Source: Nyssa sinensis
Lineage: Eukaryota > Streptophyta > Magnoliopsida > Cornales > Nyssaceae
Assembly: GCA_008638375.1 (NCBI GenBank)
Contig: CM018031.1
Coordinates: forward strand, 17,040,915-17,104,914
Length of the DNA: 64,000 bases
Direction of reading: 5' to 3'
The translations under genes and the position numbers were made by a program. Positions 33,703 through 46,350 of this stretch are shown here, piece by piece (positions within the stretch are counted from its first letter, which is position 1; every line of letters begins with the position of its first letter). Below the pieces are notes generated by a model, which saw only the letters and a program-made list of their open reading frames with translations, ran no database searches and was not told the DNA's origin.

Positions 33703-35258
33703 TAAGCTCATCCATGGCTAGCTACCACGTTAAGTTTAAAGAGAAAGAGTGTGTGTGTGACTTTTAAGGTGAGAGACAAGTTGTAGACTTGTTGTGATTT
33801 ATAAAAAAGTTGACTTTTAAAAGGGTAAATTTGATATTTTTAAAATTAATAAAGATAATGTCATTAGTCATCGTTTGAGATATTAACTGTGCTTGACGGT
33901 AAGGGGTGAATTATTATTAATATTAAAAAATTATGAGGTGCAGTATAATTTCAGAAATTAAAGAGACGACATCTGTAATTGTTAGAAATTTTAAGAAAGG
34001 TCAATATAATTTACTCATAATAGAATGTTCAGTTCAATTTGACTAAACCCTACGAGCTTTGAACATCTATAAGGAACCAAGGAAGATGCATCTGACTATG
34101 AATGAGATAAGGGCTGACCCTATCCTTTAGAATTGTTGTTGTTTATGAGAAACTATTCAATGTGATTGTTAATTGTCATTACCTGATTTGGAGTGACGAA
34201 TTCTCACAAACATGATCATTTTTCTTAAATTCAGAGCCGATTTTATATAATTAAAGACTTAAAGAGATGAGATAATAACTTTAAATGAGGCTTATTTTGG
34301 TATTAATGTAGTTTTTTACTCTGTTTTCTATATATATATATATATATATTATATTTATATTTTTAAAATAACATTTAATTATTTTTCTAACAAGAGAGAG
34401 TTGTTTATTAAGTAAAACTCTAATAATAGAGTTTATACATAATTTTTTTTATATATAAATAGATAGAAATAAAATAGTTATAGCAGAATAAAAATAAAAT
34501 TCTATTAATCGAATTAAGTTTTTTCATAGTCATTTTAGGGTCTTTTTTATAGAATTAAATTTTTATTAAGTTTAGACTTCTAATTTAATTATACTATAAA
34601 TACATAAATTTTGGAGCCTATTTATAAAATTAGACTTTTATTAACTATAAATTTTAATTTGATTACAGAATAAATATATAAAATTTTGGGACTTTTTTTT
34701 TTAAATAAGACCTAAAGTGATTATTTTGTTGACTTCATAATAAAGTCGGTCATGCATAAATCATAAAAAATATTTATTTAAAATTCAACATGAAAGATAA
34801 TATTTGTGAGAGGAAATTACAAAACGTTAGATAATGAGCTCAATAATTTCTTTTTCTATTTCTGTTATTACGTTCTCTGTTACTATGTTCACATACGCAG
34901 CAATACCTCCTTTAACTGGCCTCTGTAATAAATTTTATCTGTTCTTCGCCGCCTTGGGTTTGGAGCTTACTTGCTAGCTAATTGCACGTGTCTTTGGAGT
35001 TCTGTTAAAAATCGCCACAAGTGTGTTTAACGTCTCATCCACGATTTTGATAGATTGGGACGAAGAAAAATCCGAGAAATTTCTTTTAAGCAGTTAAAAT
35101 AGAATTTTTTTTAGTATGTATTACACATATCATCAATTAGTCTATATAATAATTTTCCATGCACGTGCAATGTCAAATGACTTCCTATTCAACACATGAA
35201 AATAGTGGGCGGCTCTCTCTTCTCTCTCTCTGACACACACACAAACACACACACTTCT
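33703..35258. other. AT-rich upstream region of the lipoxygenase gene
   Basis: No coding signal was found. There is an (AT)n tract near 34331-34350 and many short A/T runs. The stretch between the gypsy 3' end and the TATA box is the candidate promoter region of the lipoxygenase gene. Two CACGTG G-boxes lie in its last 300 bases. Confidence 0.6.
34985..35167 (+). promoter_or_regulatory. Two G-box motifs upstream of lipoxygenase
   Basis: CACGTG occurs at 34985-34990 and 35162-35167, about 275 and 97 bases before the TATA box. G-boxes bind bHLH and bZIP factors. MYC2-type bHLH factors are known to drive jasmonate-pathway genes, including lipoxygenases, through such sites. Their use here is inferred from position only. 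Confidence 0.5.
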
Positions 35259-35269
35259 ATATAAATAGA
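35259..35269 (+). promoter_or_regulatory. TATA box of the lipoxygenase gene
   Basis: TATATAAATAG lies 116 bases upstream of the ATG at 35375, after a CT/CA-rich stretch (about 35208-35255). Transcription would start around 35290-35300, leaving a leader of about 80 bases. Confidence 0.65.
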
Positions 35270-35374
35270 TCTTAATTAGTGTCCATTACACAAGTCATAT
35301 ATCTAGCCTAGTGTTAATACCCTTTTATATCAACCACTCGAATTTGCCTTCCTACTGTCAAGCCGACCAAAAAC

Positions 35375-35717
35375 ATGTTGAATACTCCAGTCCACCAGTC
35401 ACACGCTGCCCAACTCCTATTCCCATGGAACAAGCCATTCGTCTCCGGCACCGGCAGCCCTTTGCTTCCAGTCCGGATGACGCCGGCATTTCATGGAAAA
35501 CGAAGGAATTTTGGTGTTCGCTACGTTCCCAGCAACATCAAAGCCATAGCGACAACTGGTACAGAGAAATCCACTAGTATTAAAGTTGTTGTTAGCGTTC
35601 AGATAACCGTTGGTGGCTTCTTTTCAAACCTTGGGTTGAGCCGTGGGCTCGACGACATAACTGATTTGTTTGGTAAAACACTCTACTTGGAGCTTGTTAG
35701 TGCAGAGCTTGATCCCA
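35375..35717 (+). CDS. LOX: Lipoxygenase (13-LOX, chloroplast type), exon 1
   Basis: Plant 13-lipoxygenases oxygenate linolenic and linoleic acid in plastids, the first step towards jasmonates and leaf volatiles. The ATG is chosen because MLNTPVHQSH resembles the usual MLKPQVHQS start of this group. Residues 1-60 are rich in S, T, P, R and G with few acids, as in a chloroplast transit peptide. From about residue 69 the PLAT/LH2 beta-barrel begins: VVVSVQITVGGFFSNLGLSRGLDDITDLFG, then LYLELVSAELDP. The exon ends after the first base of codon 115 at donor CCCA|GTAAGT. No stop or frameshift is present. It joins in phase to 41823. Confidence 0.93.
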
Positions 35718-38700
35718 GTAAGTGAAGAATTGTTGATTATTTATTATACTTCAAATTTCTTCAACTGCTTTTAATGTTTAAACCTAATCTTCTGCACAAA
35801 TCAACTATAGACGTTGTGTGGCAGTATTTTGTTGAGAATTGTTTTTGTTCCTACAAGACCAAAAAAAAAAACATATCTAAGTAGTTGTCCCAATGCAAAA
35901 GAAAAAAACATTTTCAAAATGCACAAAATATGTCAAATGTTTCTATTTTAGTGAATTAAATGTGACTGTTGGTTTCAATAAAAGGTGAAGTATAATTTAT
36001 GCCTTAATGATGAGATGACCTTCTTATTTTAAACTGAGAATTTTTTTTCCCCTAAACTTCACTTTTATAATGTAAACTTGCTGACCTATAAACATGTATA
36101 AAAGAGTAGGCACTTTTTGTGGACGAGACTTAAATTTTTAATGTGAGTTACATATAAACTCATATAAATGTGGGACTTTATTGTCCCTTTGGCTTAAAAT
36201 CATTTATTATTTTGTTGTTTTAATGGATCATCCGGCCATGCTTAATTTAATATAAGAAGTAGTTGGAGTTTTTTTACCGTCTATTTCCCTTTTGAGTCAT
36301 CTTTAATTAGGGACGGTAAAATCCCTTGTCCTGTCGTGACAGGTCCTTATCTTGCCATGTCCTTAACAAAAAGAGTTAGGGAAAAATATAAAGAAGATAG
36401 AGCAAGAATTGGTTAAGATATTAAAACATTACATGAGTTCAAGTATATATTTTAGGTAGTTCAAATCAATATAAATTGTACCAAAACAGAAAGAAAAAAA
36501 AAACAATCTAAACCTGAAAAAAAAATGATTATGCGGTTGAAAAAATTCTCTAGCCTTTTTTACACGAATTAGTCACATTCAATAGATAGTAGTTGCCGGT
36601 TGCCGAAACTTGATGGGATCCAACCACATGAAACATGAAATTATACCTATCGAGGATTAGGATCTTTTTCATTATACTTTTTTCTCAATTTCTTTCAATA
36701 TAGTTTGAATGTATGGCATATTATTTATTTGCTATTAAATAATTAAACAATAAGTGATATGTTATATATCCAAAGCATCTTGAAAGAAATTGAGGAAATG
36801 AGTAATAGAGAGGAGCCCTAATTATCCAATAAGTGATTGACATGTTTACTTTTACATACATATTTTTTGCACTAAGAATTTTTTTTGATGTTTTAAAAGA
36901 TCGTTTCATATTATCTAGACTAATTTTTCAATAATTAACTTTATATAATTGTATTTTATGTATACTATTGTTCCTGTTTTAAAAAAAAAAAAAACTCGTT
37001 TATTTTTATATATAATATTATTGAGAAGATAGGAGTCCTTATAAGACATCTAAATAGCACAAGATTAATAAATGAAAAAAAAAAAAAAACACGTATCTAA
37101 GTAATAGTCCCAAAGTGAGAAAAGAACATTATTAATATGCACAAAATAGCTGAGAAAATTTCTGGAAAATAAAGTATTTTAACTTCTAAAGGTTTTAGAT
37201 TATACTTTAATTTTCCTTTAGTTATTAAGAATTTCATTTAAAACATATTTTTCTTCTTTATATGAAGATTCTAAAAATATTGAATATTTTAAATTACAGA
37301 AAATGAAAACATAATTCCCTAATAAGTGGATATAGTTTTTGTCCCATCCATTTCTTTTTCAGCTCATCTTCATTGATGATATATTGATAAACTATTAAAA
37401 TGTTTATGCACTTCCTATTTTAATTTTGTGTTGGTGTTTATATGACTTTATAGGTACTTGGTTCGCCTCAAGCTTGGCTTCCCACATAACAACTAACAAT
37501 AAGTTGATAACTCAACACAAAACATGTTTTGAAGTGTCAGAACATCAATCCAAATGTTAACATGTGACCTAGTCTCAATCTAACATATGTGTCAACAAGC
37601 CTTCGATAAAACAATTTTTAAGACACTTAAGAGTGAGGGAACTATGGAGCAAGTTCCTAATTGTTGGTTAACCTACTCCTGCGCACATAAGTTTGATTGA
37701 GCTACTCTTAACTCCTACACTTAGTGTCACACTACAAGTCTAGGTGTTGATCACACAATCTTGGTTCCCGAACCTATTAGTATCACGCCAAATTGAGTTA
37801 TAATCATTTCAATATATGGCTCCTCTATTTGGCTATTTCTCTTATACTTAACAAAGTTTTCTTTGAGAAACTCCTACTCTTCTATTATATGGATCTCTAA
37901 AGGCATGGGAACCCGTCTTTAGGAGATTCCTATAGTTTGGCACGCGTCTATGGTGCTGAAATATGTGAAACACTCAGAGTTCTTCTATAACAAGAGAGAT
38001 TCCTACCAAGATATATTGAACTTTCTATCACTTTATACTACACTATATTACATATCTTTAACCAACTCCTATTTTGGACTTTAGTGACTCATGTGACCAA
38101 TTTGTTATAAGTGACATCATCCGCTAATAACCTCACATGTTAGAACTATTATAAATTAAATAACTCACTTACATCATTGTGAATAGTAACCATTACCATC
38201 CTTACTTTTACAAGCTTTGACATTATACTCTTTCCTTGTAGAACCATAAGCCTAACCCTAAATGAGTGTATTGGGTATCATTCCATCATCATCATCACTC
38301 TTATATAGTGATTTCGATTAATACTCATACCTTACGCCTTACATTCCTAACAAATCTCTCACTTCTAAATTGCCTCTACTTTCTCCTTGTCATCTCACTT
38401 TAGGATCCATGGCTATAAATGACATGGAATACTTACTCCTTGGACAACTTACTCTCTAACTCATCAAGATATGGGTGGAAGCAATTTAAAAATAAATACT
38501 AAATTGTTTAAATATTGGTACAAAATAAAAACATGTAATAATAAGTGCCTATCAAAATTGAGAAAATTTTGGTATCACTTTTTAATTAGTTAAAACAAAT
38601 GTTAATTAATTAGGAACGTAAATTTTATTAATATCTCATCAATCAACATAGATTATTCTAAAAAATATTCTCTTATTAAATATTTAAGATCTTAAGATCA

Positions 38701-39244
38701 TAAAATTATCAAGGACAATAATAATAAAACTCGTCACAAGGTGAAAATGTCCACTAATAAAAAAGAACAATGTACAAGTGCACAAAGTCCTAATGCACAA
38801 ATAATAAGCCAATCACCTCCAGTGATTTACTTGCTAATCCATTTGCGACTTATTGTTGTACTCTTCAACTTTGAATATCTTTTACACACCCCAACCCCAA
38901 TCATGATCCTCATATCCACTTGCACCAATAGTGTGCAAACCTGATGCAATAATTGTCGTACTCTAACCACTATATGCTTATTATGTGTACTCACTAACAC
39001 CTGGTATATAGTGCCCCTAAGGAAAACACCTTGCTATAAACTGATTGTATGAATAAAATATAAAACAATAAATTTCTCTATATCTCACTATGCTTCAAGA
39101 GGTTAGGGTTATTTTCTATATAACTATAATACCTATTTATACTAAATAATTCATGTATCAATCCTATACCAAGTTGGAAGAGGTTTTGTGCACAAAATTG
39201 GCAAATCCATAACCTATTTCCTATTTCTTATTCATTACCTTTTC

Positions 39245-39643
39245 CTATTTTCCCTCAATATTAGTATCTTCATCTAAATCAAAAGATAGGGGAGCTTGTC
39301 CAAGGAAGGCTAAAATCCCATAACATACATAAGATATTTTCTCTTTTTCATTCTTGTCTAGAATTCTCAATGAATTGTCATCTTTGAACACTTTTGGTGC
39401 ATTTTTTGTAAAAGGACGACAAGTTTCTCCTTGATCAAAATTAAAAAGGACCTTAAATGTTCCTTCCACAATTGACAAACACTTTTGTAGAATTCTCTGA
39501 AGCCAAATTTTTTCGCTGATCATTATTGAGCCTCTTGAAACACTTATTATAACTTGTGCAAGGGAAGCCATGGCTGGAAAACCCTTGATCAAAGACAAAT
39601 TGACATATGACCCTATGAGGGCTATACTAAACACTGCCATCAT
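39245..39643 (-). other. Unrecognised 132-aa ORF within intron 1
   Basis: A single open minus-strand frame of 132 codons in DNA that is otherwise full of stops. The peptide has a mixed, protein-like composition: a hydrophobic start (MMAVFSIALIGSYV), a central IWLQRILQKCLSIVEG and an acidic end (SFDLDEDTNIEGK). I do not recognise a family. It could be a fragment of a host gene or transposon gene carried into the intron, or chance. No start context, splice sites or neighbours support expression. Confidence 0.3.
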
Positions 39644-41489
39644 AGAATCCCATTATAAATAATAGGCAATAAGGGATGAGGACACAACCCCACAAGAATG
39701 CATGGGCAAGAACATATTCTTCTTTCAAGTTATTCTCAAGAGGTTGTTCCAAGTAAGCCTAGATCAACTTCCGCTTTCAAAATGCTAGTGTATGGCCGGA
39801 AACAGAATTCTATCTCCTTATGCAAGAAATCAGTCAATTTCTCATGTGAATAAATAGGAGTGTTAATAACAATTTCCATAATAAATTAGTTGTGATACTT
39901 CTATCTCTTATTTACTGGATGTGAGTAATATGATTAGTATATAAAACATCACAATATTTATTACAAATAATTTGAACTTAAATTTTTGAGTTATAATATC
40001 TTAAACTCTTTAAATTATTAGAACAGTAAACTTGAGATGTTACATTAATAAAAATGTATCAGAGATCTAATATTATAATCAAACTTTTTACTTTTTATTA
40101 TTGTCAATATAAGTTTTTTTATGATTTAGGACATATTCGATCTGACTTGTAAAATTTGTTTTCAAATACTCATATTCAATAAAAAAAAAAAAACAATGAT
40201 AATTTAAATTATTGCAACCCAAGTTAATTTTTTAGTTAAATTTCATCGTTTAAATTTTTAATTTAAAAATCTTATTACCTCAAAAAAAAATTAATTATGT
40301 TAGGTTGGGTTAAACTTAAATTTATTATTTGGATAATATTTGATATTTTATTATAAATAAAATTGTAAAGCTAGCAGTCTAATTAAAATTTCAATCAAAA
40401 AATACAATTTTGAATTTTCTACTAATATTATTTTTGAGGGGTGAATTCTAACAAATACATGCTAGGCTCTGTCACATCATGAACAATTGTACAGTATGTA
40501 GATAAAACGAATTGCGTTTGATGATGGTCCCTCGTAATTGTACTAATTTTGGGAACCCAAATGGTCCCTCAGAGTCAGACCCAAATGGTTCCCCACACAA
40601 ACCAAAATGCTCCCTCCAATAAAACAAATGAACTTATCTAATGACTAATAGTAATAGTGACTTTTAAGGCTCTGGTGTGGTGGCCTCAACAGTCCCGCCA
40701 TCTTGATATGAAACCTAACAGTGACATACCATTGACAATGACGTTTTTTTTTTTAAAAAAAATTTCTTTTCCAACCTTTTACTTTTCTTGTTTGGTAGAA
40801 TTTTAAAACCCATTAATTAAAATGGATAATTACACCAACTATACTTGTTATGTTTGATAATGAGACCTTTTTTCATTAGAATGTCAAAAAAATTAACATA
40901 AATTATGGATTTATTTACTATTTTACTAACATTGCATGAAAACATGATACGATTATTGTAAACGTCAACATTCACAACAAAAAATAATTAACATAATAAA
41001 AAATAATTAATTTAAAAATAAAATAAAATCTCTAAAAATATTATGAATGTCAAAATTAAAAGGTGTCTCTGATTAAGACATTTTGTATAATAAAAAGTTC
41101 TAATTTTATTATAATAAAGAAATTATACTTTGAATAAAAAATAAAAAATAAAAAATATTTTATAAAAAATAATCAATTTGAGATTAGTTAAAATTTATAA
41201 ACTAAAGAATCTTATAATAACTATGAAACATATATTAATGTTTTTAGTAGCTATCATATTTGTCTTACATTATTTACTCATAGATATAATTACACTAACT
41301 TCTCCAATGATATCCGATAATTACATGTACTTCATTTATAAAATATAAAAAACAAAACAAAATTAGTGTAATATATATAATTTAACCATATAAATCTAAA
41401 TACCGTCAATTACTAATTTTATACTTGCAATTATTATGTAAATCAGAAAAAAAGTTATTATAATTATTATTAAAAATATATTATCAAGT

Positions 41490-41784
41490 GTGAAGTTACC
41501 AACTCATCTAAAAGCTTAAGCTGTTAGAGAGGGTGTAACTTTATTATTATATACTCTAACACGCCCCCTCACGTGTGGCGAGTCTAAGCCTACACGTGTC
41601 AATTCATATTTTCAGGGTGACGGTGAGATTTGAACTCAGGACTTTTTGCCTGCTCTGATACCATGTGAAACCACCAACTCATCTAAAAGCTTAAGCTGTT
41701 AGAGAGGGTGTAACTTTATTATTATATACTCTAACACGCCCCCTCACGTGTGGCGAGTCTAAGCCTACACGTATCAATTCATAT
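41490..41784 (-). mobile_element. TRIM-like element with two 112-bp direct repeats
   Basis: Two near-identical 112-bp copies (41498-41609 and 41673-41784, period 175 bp) flank a 63-bp middle. Read on the minus strand, each repeat contains GAGGGGGCG (polypurine-like), then TGTTAGAGTATATAATAATA, then TTAGATGAGTTGGT ending near TTCACA. The middle starts TGGTATCAGAGCAGG, the initiator-Met tRNA primer site. These are the parts of a terminal-repeat retrotransposon in miniature. CAAGT is present on both sides (41485-41489, 41785-41789). The outer ends are shifted: the unit starts inside the internal region instead of at the LTR TG. Confidence 0.75.
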
Positions 41785-41822
41785 CAAGTAATTACTAATT
41801 TTTATTTTTAAATTATTTGTAG

Positions 41823-42091
41823 AGACACGATTACCGAAGGAAACAATAAAGGGCTATGCTCACCAGACGAGCAGAGAAGAGAATGAGGTGAAGTATGAGA
41901 GTGATTTTGTTGTTCCTGAAGACTTTGAGGATATTGGCGCTGTGTTGGTGGAGAATGAGCACCACAAGGAGATGTACCTCAAGAACATTGTTTTGGAGGG
42001 CTTCCCTAATGGCGCCGTTAACGTTACCTGTAATTCATGGGTTCAGCCCAAATTTGATAATCCTGAGAAGAGAATCTTTTTCACGGATAAG
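41823..42091 (+). CDS. LOX: Lipoxygenase (13-LOX), exon 2
   Basis: The exon follows acceptor TTTGTAG and, joined to exon 1, reads DPKTRLPKETIKGYAHQ. It then completes the PLAT domain: VVPEDFEDIGAVLVENEHH, MYLKNIVLEGFP, then CNSWVQPKFDNPEKRIFFTDK. It ends at AAG|GTTAGT after a whole codon. Exons 1 and 2 together make 204 codons without a stop, about 22 percent of the usual ~900-residue enzyme. The iron-binding catalytic domain is not in the window. The next expected exon, with the family motif RIYDYDVYNDLG, was not found downstream. Confidence 0.93.
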
Positions 42092-42240
42092 GTTAGTCAC
42101 CGCCATCCTCTCTCTACGCAAATAGATATAAGTAGCTAATACACATTTATAAATATACCTGCATATATAAACTGGAAAAAAAAAAAAATCAAAGTGTTAA
42201 TATATAAATGTGTTTGTTCACACGAGCATATATACATATG

Positions 42241-42301
<61 letters not shown>

Positions 42302-45300
42302 TCACACATACATTTATTATATGTATTTGCATACATGGTTTGTGCACACTAAATTTCTAGTCAGATTTTGGTAGGTAAAATTTATATGAATTATTATATC
42401 CAAAAGATGTTTATTTTAAGAAAAACGATACTATTAGAAAATTTTAAAAATAATTAAACTGACCTTTTTTCGAGTTACTTAATAGTTATAGGACCTTCTC
42501 TAATATTTTTTAAAATTACATTGACATGCCTTCTGTTATAAAATTCATTATTAACGATGTTAGAAGTTTCATCTAAATTATTTATATGATTAATATATCA
42601 TTGAATATTACAATGAGTCACTTATCTTTTAAAGATCAGTGGAGGTCTCTATAATAATCAAATATGAGATAGAGGTTAGTATAATTATTCTTAATGGTAA
42701 AATAGTAAATTCATGCTTTCAGTTAAAGTCTATCTTCTAATAATTCTTACAAGAGAGATCAGTATAATATCAGAAATCAGTCTCTATAATTTTTAGATAT
42801 CATAATAGAGATTAGTATAGTTATTCCAAAATTATATTATTTGGAAGGTTGTAGGACAAAAAAAAATTACAATTTTTTTATAGGTAAATCATACTCTAAA
42901 GCTTGTTAGTATAGAGAGATAGCGAATGTATCAACCAAGCTAAAGCTTATTGATAAAAAGGATCTATGTTAAGCATAGTTCAATTCTTGGAAAAGTTATT
43001 TTTAATTTATCCCAAATCAATTCTGAAAATCGGGACAAAATTTTTAAATTTCTTTAGGAAACAGATAGAAAATTTATGAAAACATTTTAGACATTTTTAA
43101 TGGTTCTTTTTTTGGGATTAGAAAAAAATTATATAGAAATATTAAAAAATTTAGGAAAAAATACTAAAAAGTCTCTAAAATAAAATTTTCAATTCAAAAG
43201 TCCATAATTTATTTTTTCTATCTAAAAATTCTAAAAATAAATTTTTAATATAAAAAAGTTAAATTGTTAACTTCAATCTTAACGCCGTTAAAAATATTAA
43301 TGATTGGTCTAAAATAACCTTCAATATATATTTAAAAAATACTAAATCGTTGATAAAATAAATTATTCAATCCAAAAGAAAGACATAACATTTTTTATTT
43401 ATCTAGATAGCTTAAAAATGAAATTTTCACTTCATAAAATATTGTGATTTTTTTGGGTTGAAGAAGTTATTTTATATATTTTCTAGTATTTTTTTTCTGA
43501 AATGTATCTTGAAGCCAATTTTAATCTAATCACTAATTTTTTTTAAAAGTGTTAAGATGCAAATTAATAATTGGACCTTTTGTATTAAAAAATTATTTTT
43601 AGAATCATTTAAATAATAAAAATATATTATGAACCTTTTAGATTAAAAACTTTATTTGAGAAACTTTTAGATTACCCAAAATTTATTAGAAACATTTCTC
43701 ACAACGTTTTTGGCCTTTTTGTTTAGATAATATTATAATTTTCTGAAATTTTTACAATTATTTTCAACATTAATATTTCCATTGAAAATATTAAATTTCT
43801 ATGATTTTATAGTCTTGTTTTTTAAAAAAGTGTACAAATATTAAATTGCTAATTTTTTTATTTTTATTGGTTCAATTAGTTTCGGATTTATGGTGGCCCT
43901 ATTCTAGTCCTTTTCGTAATACCTGCCTTTTGTAATCTATCTGTGTGGTTGGTCCCGCCACCTTGCTTTTAGGAATCAAAACACGTCCGTACGATATTTT
44001 TGGGTGGTCCAATATTGTACAACATATCCGTTCGTTAGCGTCCATTAGGATAAAAAATCTTATCCAAAATAGATATTTTATCTCAAAAAAAAACAAATTT
44101 GAGATAAGAGTCAGATTTGAAAAATAAGTTTTTTATAATAATTTTAAAATAAAATATGTATTTTTAACGGATATCATATATATAATTTATATCAGCACTC
44201 TTTCACATGAAAAGAATTTATGTTTGTCAATTTGAAATTTGTCCATAATTTGATTGAACATCTAATCAAGTTGATCTATCATTGTGCATATGTGTATAAC
44301 TTAATGTCTCAAAGTGAAATAGATATCTTTTACGAGAATGGAGTCCACATATGTTAGGCTTTTACTCAAAAAATATAATTACTTATTTGTGGCTCAAAGT
44401 AAAAGTATTATTTTTATTTTTGAATATCTTGTAAAATGAGAGGAATTTTACTATCTTGAATAAGATAACAGTATCAAATAACAGTGTTAGTTAAAAATAA
44501 CAATACTAGTCTTGCAATAACAATACTAGTCTTGCAAATATTAGTTTCGATATATCAATAAATTATTACATGTGATACTTAAAAGAGTTAAAACCGCAAT
44601 CTCTGTCATAAAAAAATATACCAAAATTTGTTCAGAATACAACTCTTTTGAAAAAATAATAATATAAAATTAATTATTTGGCCTAATATTCACACAAGAT
44701 TCTTTAGTTGTAGTTGAATTTTTTAGTTTCTAAACTCATTATATATATATATATATATAATATGTTTATATCTCAACAAGGGTAAATATATAAATTTCTA
44801 TCTTAAATTTTAAATTTCAAAATGATGTTATATTGATGCAAGTTTTCATCAGTTATAGTCTCCTAATTTAATATTTAGGACATAAAATTTAAAAGAAAAT
44901 TTTTAAATATCTAACATCACTCATCTGCATATGTAATATGATATATTAGTATTTAATTTATAAAAAGTTTTGTATAGACCGAATTTATAAATCTGACTTA
45001 TAATATTATGACATTTGAACATATTGCTTGACTCTTAGAAAAACAAAAAAAAACATTCAACTTATATAGTAAAATATAATTGATAGAATTTATAAATTCA
45101 GATTAATAGATATAATTCGTGTAAATATATGTCTTTTATTAAGAATCTATTCTTGTTTACGACTGGACAAGCTTTCATGGAGTCCACGTATGTTAGGCTT
45201 TTACTCATCAGAAATTGGGCCATGTTGCTTAAAATATCAAGTGGTATGGATTTTATAGTAACGGATAAATAGGTGGGTTTATTACCATCACTCATGTGGG

Positions 45301-46103
45301 AGTCTAGGCACACCATATTGTTTATAGCTTCAGAATTACAATAACTACCTGTCGCAATAACCTTGGTTTTATGCTTCAGAATTACAATAACTACCTGTCG
45401 TCGCAATAACCTTGGTATTCGAGTGCTTTTTTTGAGCAATATCTTTATTTTTTTTGGACTTTTTATGATGGTTTTAAGGAATGAAATAATTCATCTGTAT
45501 TTTCTACGATAAAAGAGTTTTTTACAAAGATATTGACTTTTTCAAACGGTATAGTATCTACAATCTTATCGGTTTTAGTTGTCTTAGCAAATTTAGATTT
45601 CTCTTATACTTTTTCTTTGGTGTTATGAATATGTTTTGGATTTTCTTTTTTATTCATAACAATATGTTCTAGCACTGCAACATAATCCTATGTTAGCCTA
45701 TTTTGATCTTCTTAAATCAGCAAATAATTTATTAGTAAAAATTTATCCATCATTGGCCTTATCAGTCTTGCAAATGAACAAATGGATCTCTTTCTTTTTA
45801 AATGTCTAAACTTTAGTAAATCAACCGCCATGTTTTTGCTAATCCAACAAGCTTATTTTCAGTCTAAAAATATTTGTTTTCTTATGAAAGTCCAATATAT
45901 TCAAGACAATCATCAAAATCATATATCTAATAAAAAACACCTCTAAAATAAAAATTACCATTAAAATTATGAAGTTATTTGTAATTGCAAACCACTTAGA
46001 ATATAAATGTGTTACCAAACAGGTTAAATGCGAGGTCTATTGTCAATATAATAATACTTATTGCCTTCATGATACTTCAAATGAGTAACTGATTGTCTCC
46101 AAC
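42092..46103. other. AT-rich DNA after exon 2, no gene seen
   Basis: This is either the start of a very long intron 2 or intergenic DNA. It holds a (TC)n(TA)n microsatellite (42243-42298), an (AT)n tract near 44743-44758 and a 46-bp tandem duplication at 45328-45419 (CTTCAGAATTACAATAACTA twice). A phrase GGAGTCCAC.TATGTTAGGC occurs both at 44340 and 45179. Small ORFs around 43900-44130 and 45098-45439 show no protein homology that I can recognise. Confidence 0.6.
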
Positions 46104-46350
46104 TGTTAGAGGATATAATATTAAAGTTACACGCGTTCTAACAATTTAACCTTTCAGATAAGCAGGTTGTTTAAGATGGTATCAAAAGAAGTAAATGATT
46201 TTATGTTCAAACTTCACCATCACCCTAATAATATGAATTGTATACAAGTTGACTCAATCTGGCCACAGTAAGGGAGTGTGTTAGAAGATATAATATTAAA
46301 GTTACATACTCTCGAACGACTCAACATTTTATTAGAGTTAGTAAGGATTT
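46104..46350 (+). mobile_element. TRIM-like element, degenerate
   Basis: A left repeat begins TGTTAGAGGATATAATATTA (46104) and ends just before TGGTATCA (46177-46184), a tRNA-Met primer site. The short internal part carries TTCAAACTTCACCATCACCC and a purine run AAGGGAGTG (46270-46278). It is followed at 46279 by a second repeat, TGTTAGAAGATATAATATTA. Order and motifs match the TRIM at 41490-41784, in the opposite orientation and more diverged. The right end is approximate. Confidence 0.65.

Larger units (their letters stand above)
35718..41822 (+). other. Lipoxygenase intron 1 (6.1 kb)
   Basis: The intron runs from GTAAGT to TTTGTAG and is very AT-rich. It contains a less AT-rich stretch (about 37440-38450) without recognisable coding, an unassigned minus-strand ORF at 39245-39643 and a TRIM-like element at 41490-41784 that ends only 38 bases before the splice acceptor. 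First introns of lipoxygenase genes are usually far shorter, so growth by transposon insertion is likely. Apart from these items I see nothing in it. Confidence 0.8.

Noticed and set aside
35311..35577. Alternative ORF overlapping lipoxygenase exon 1
   Set aside because: It is in another frame than the clear PLAT-domain reading and has no similarity of its own.
43899..44127. Overlapping sense and antisense ORFs
   Set aside because: Short, complementary frames in AT-rich DNA without motif. Chance is the simplest reading.
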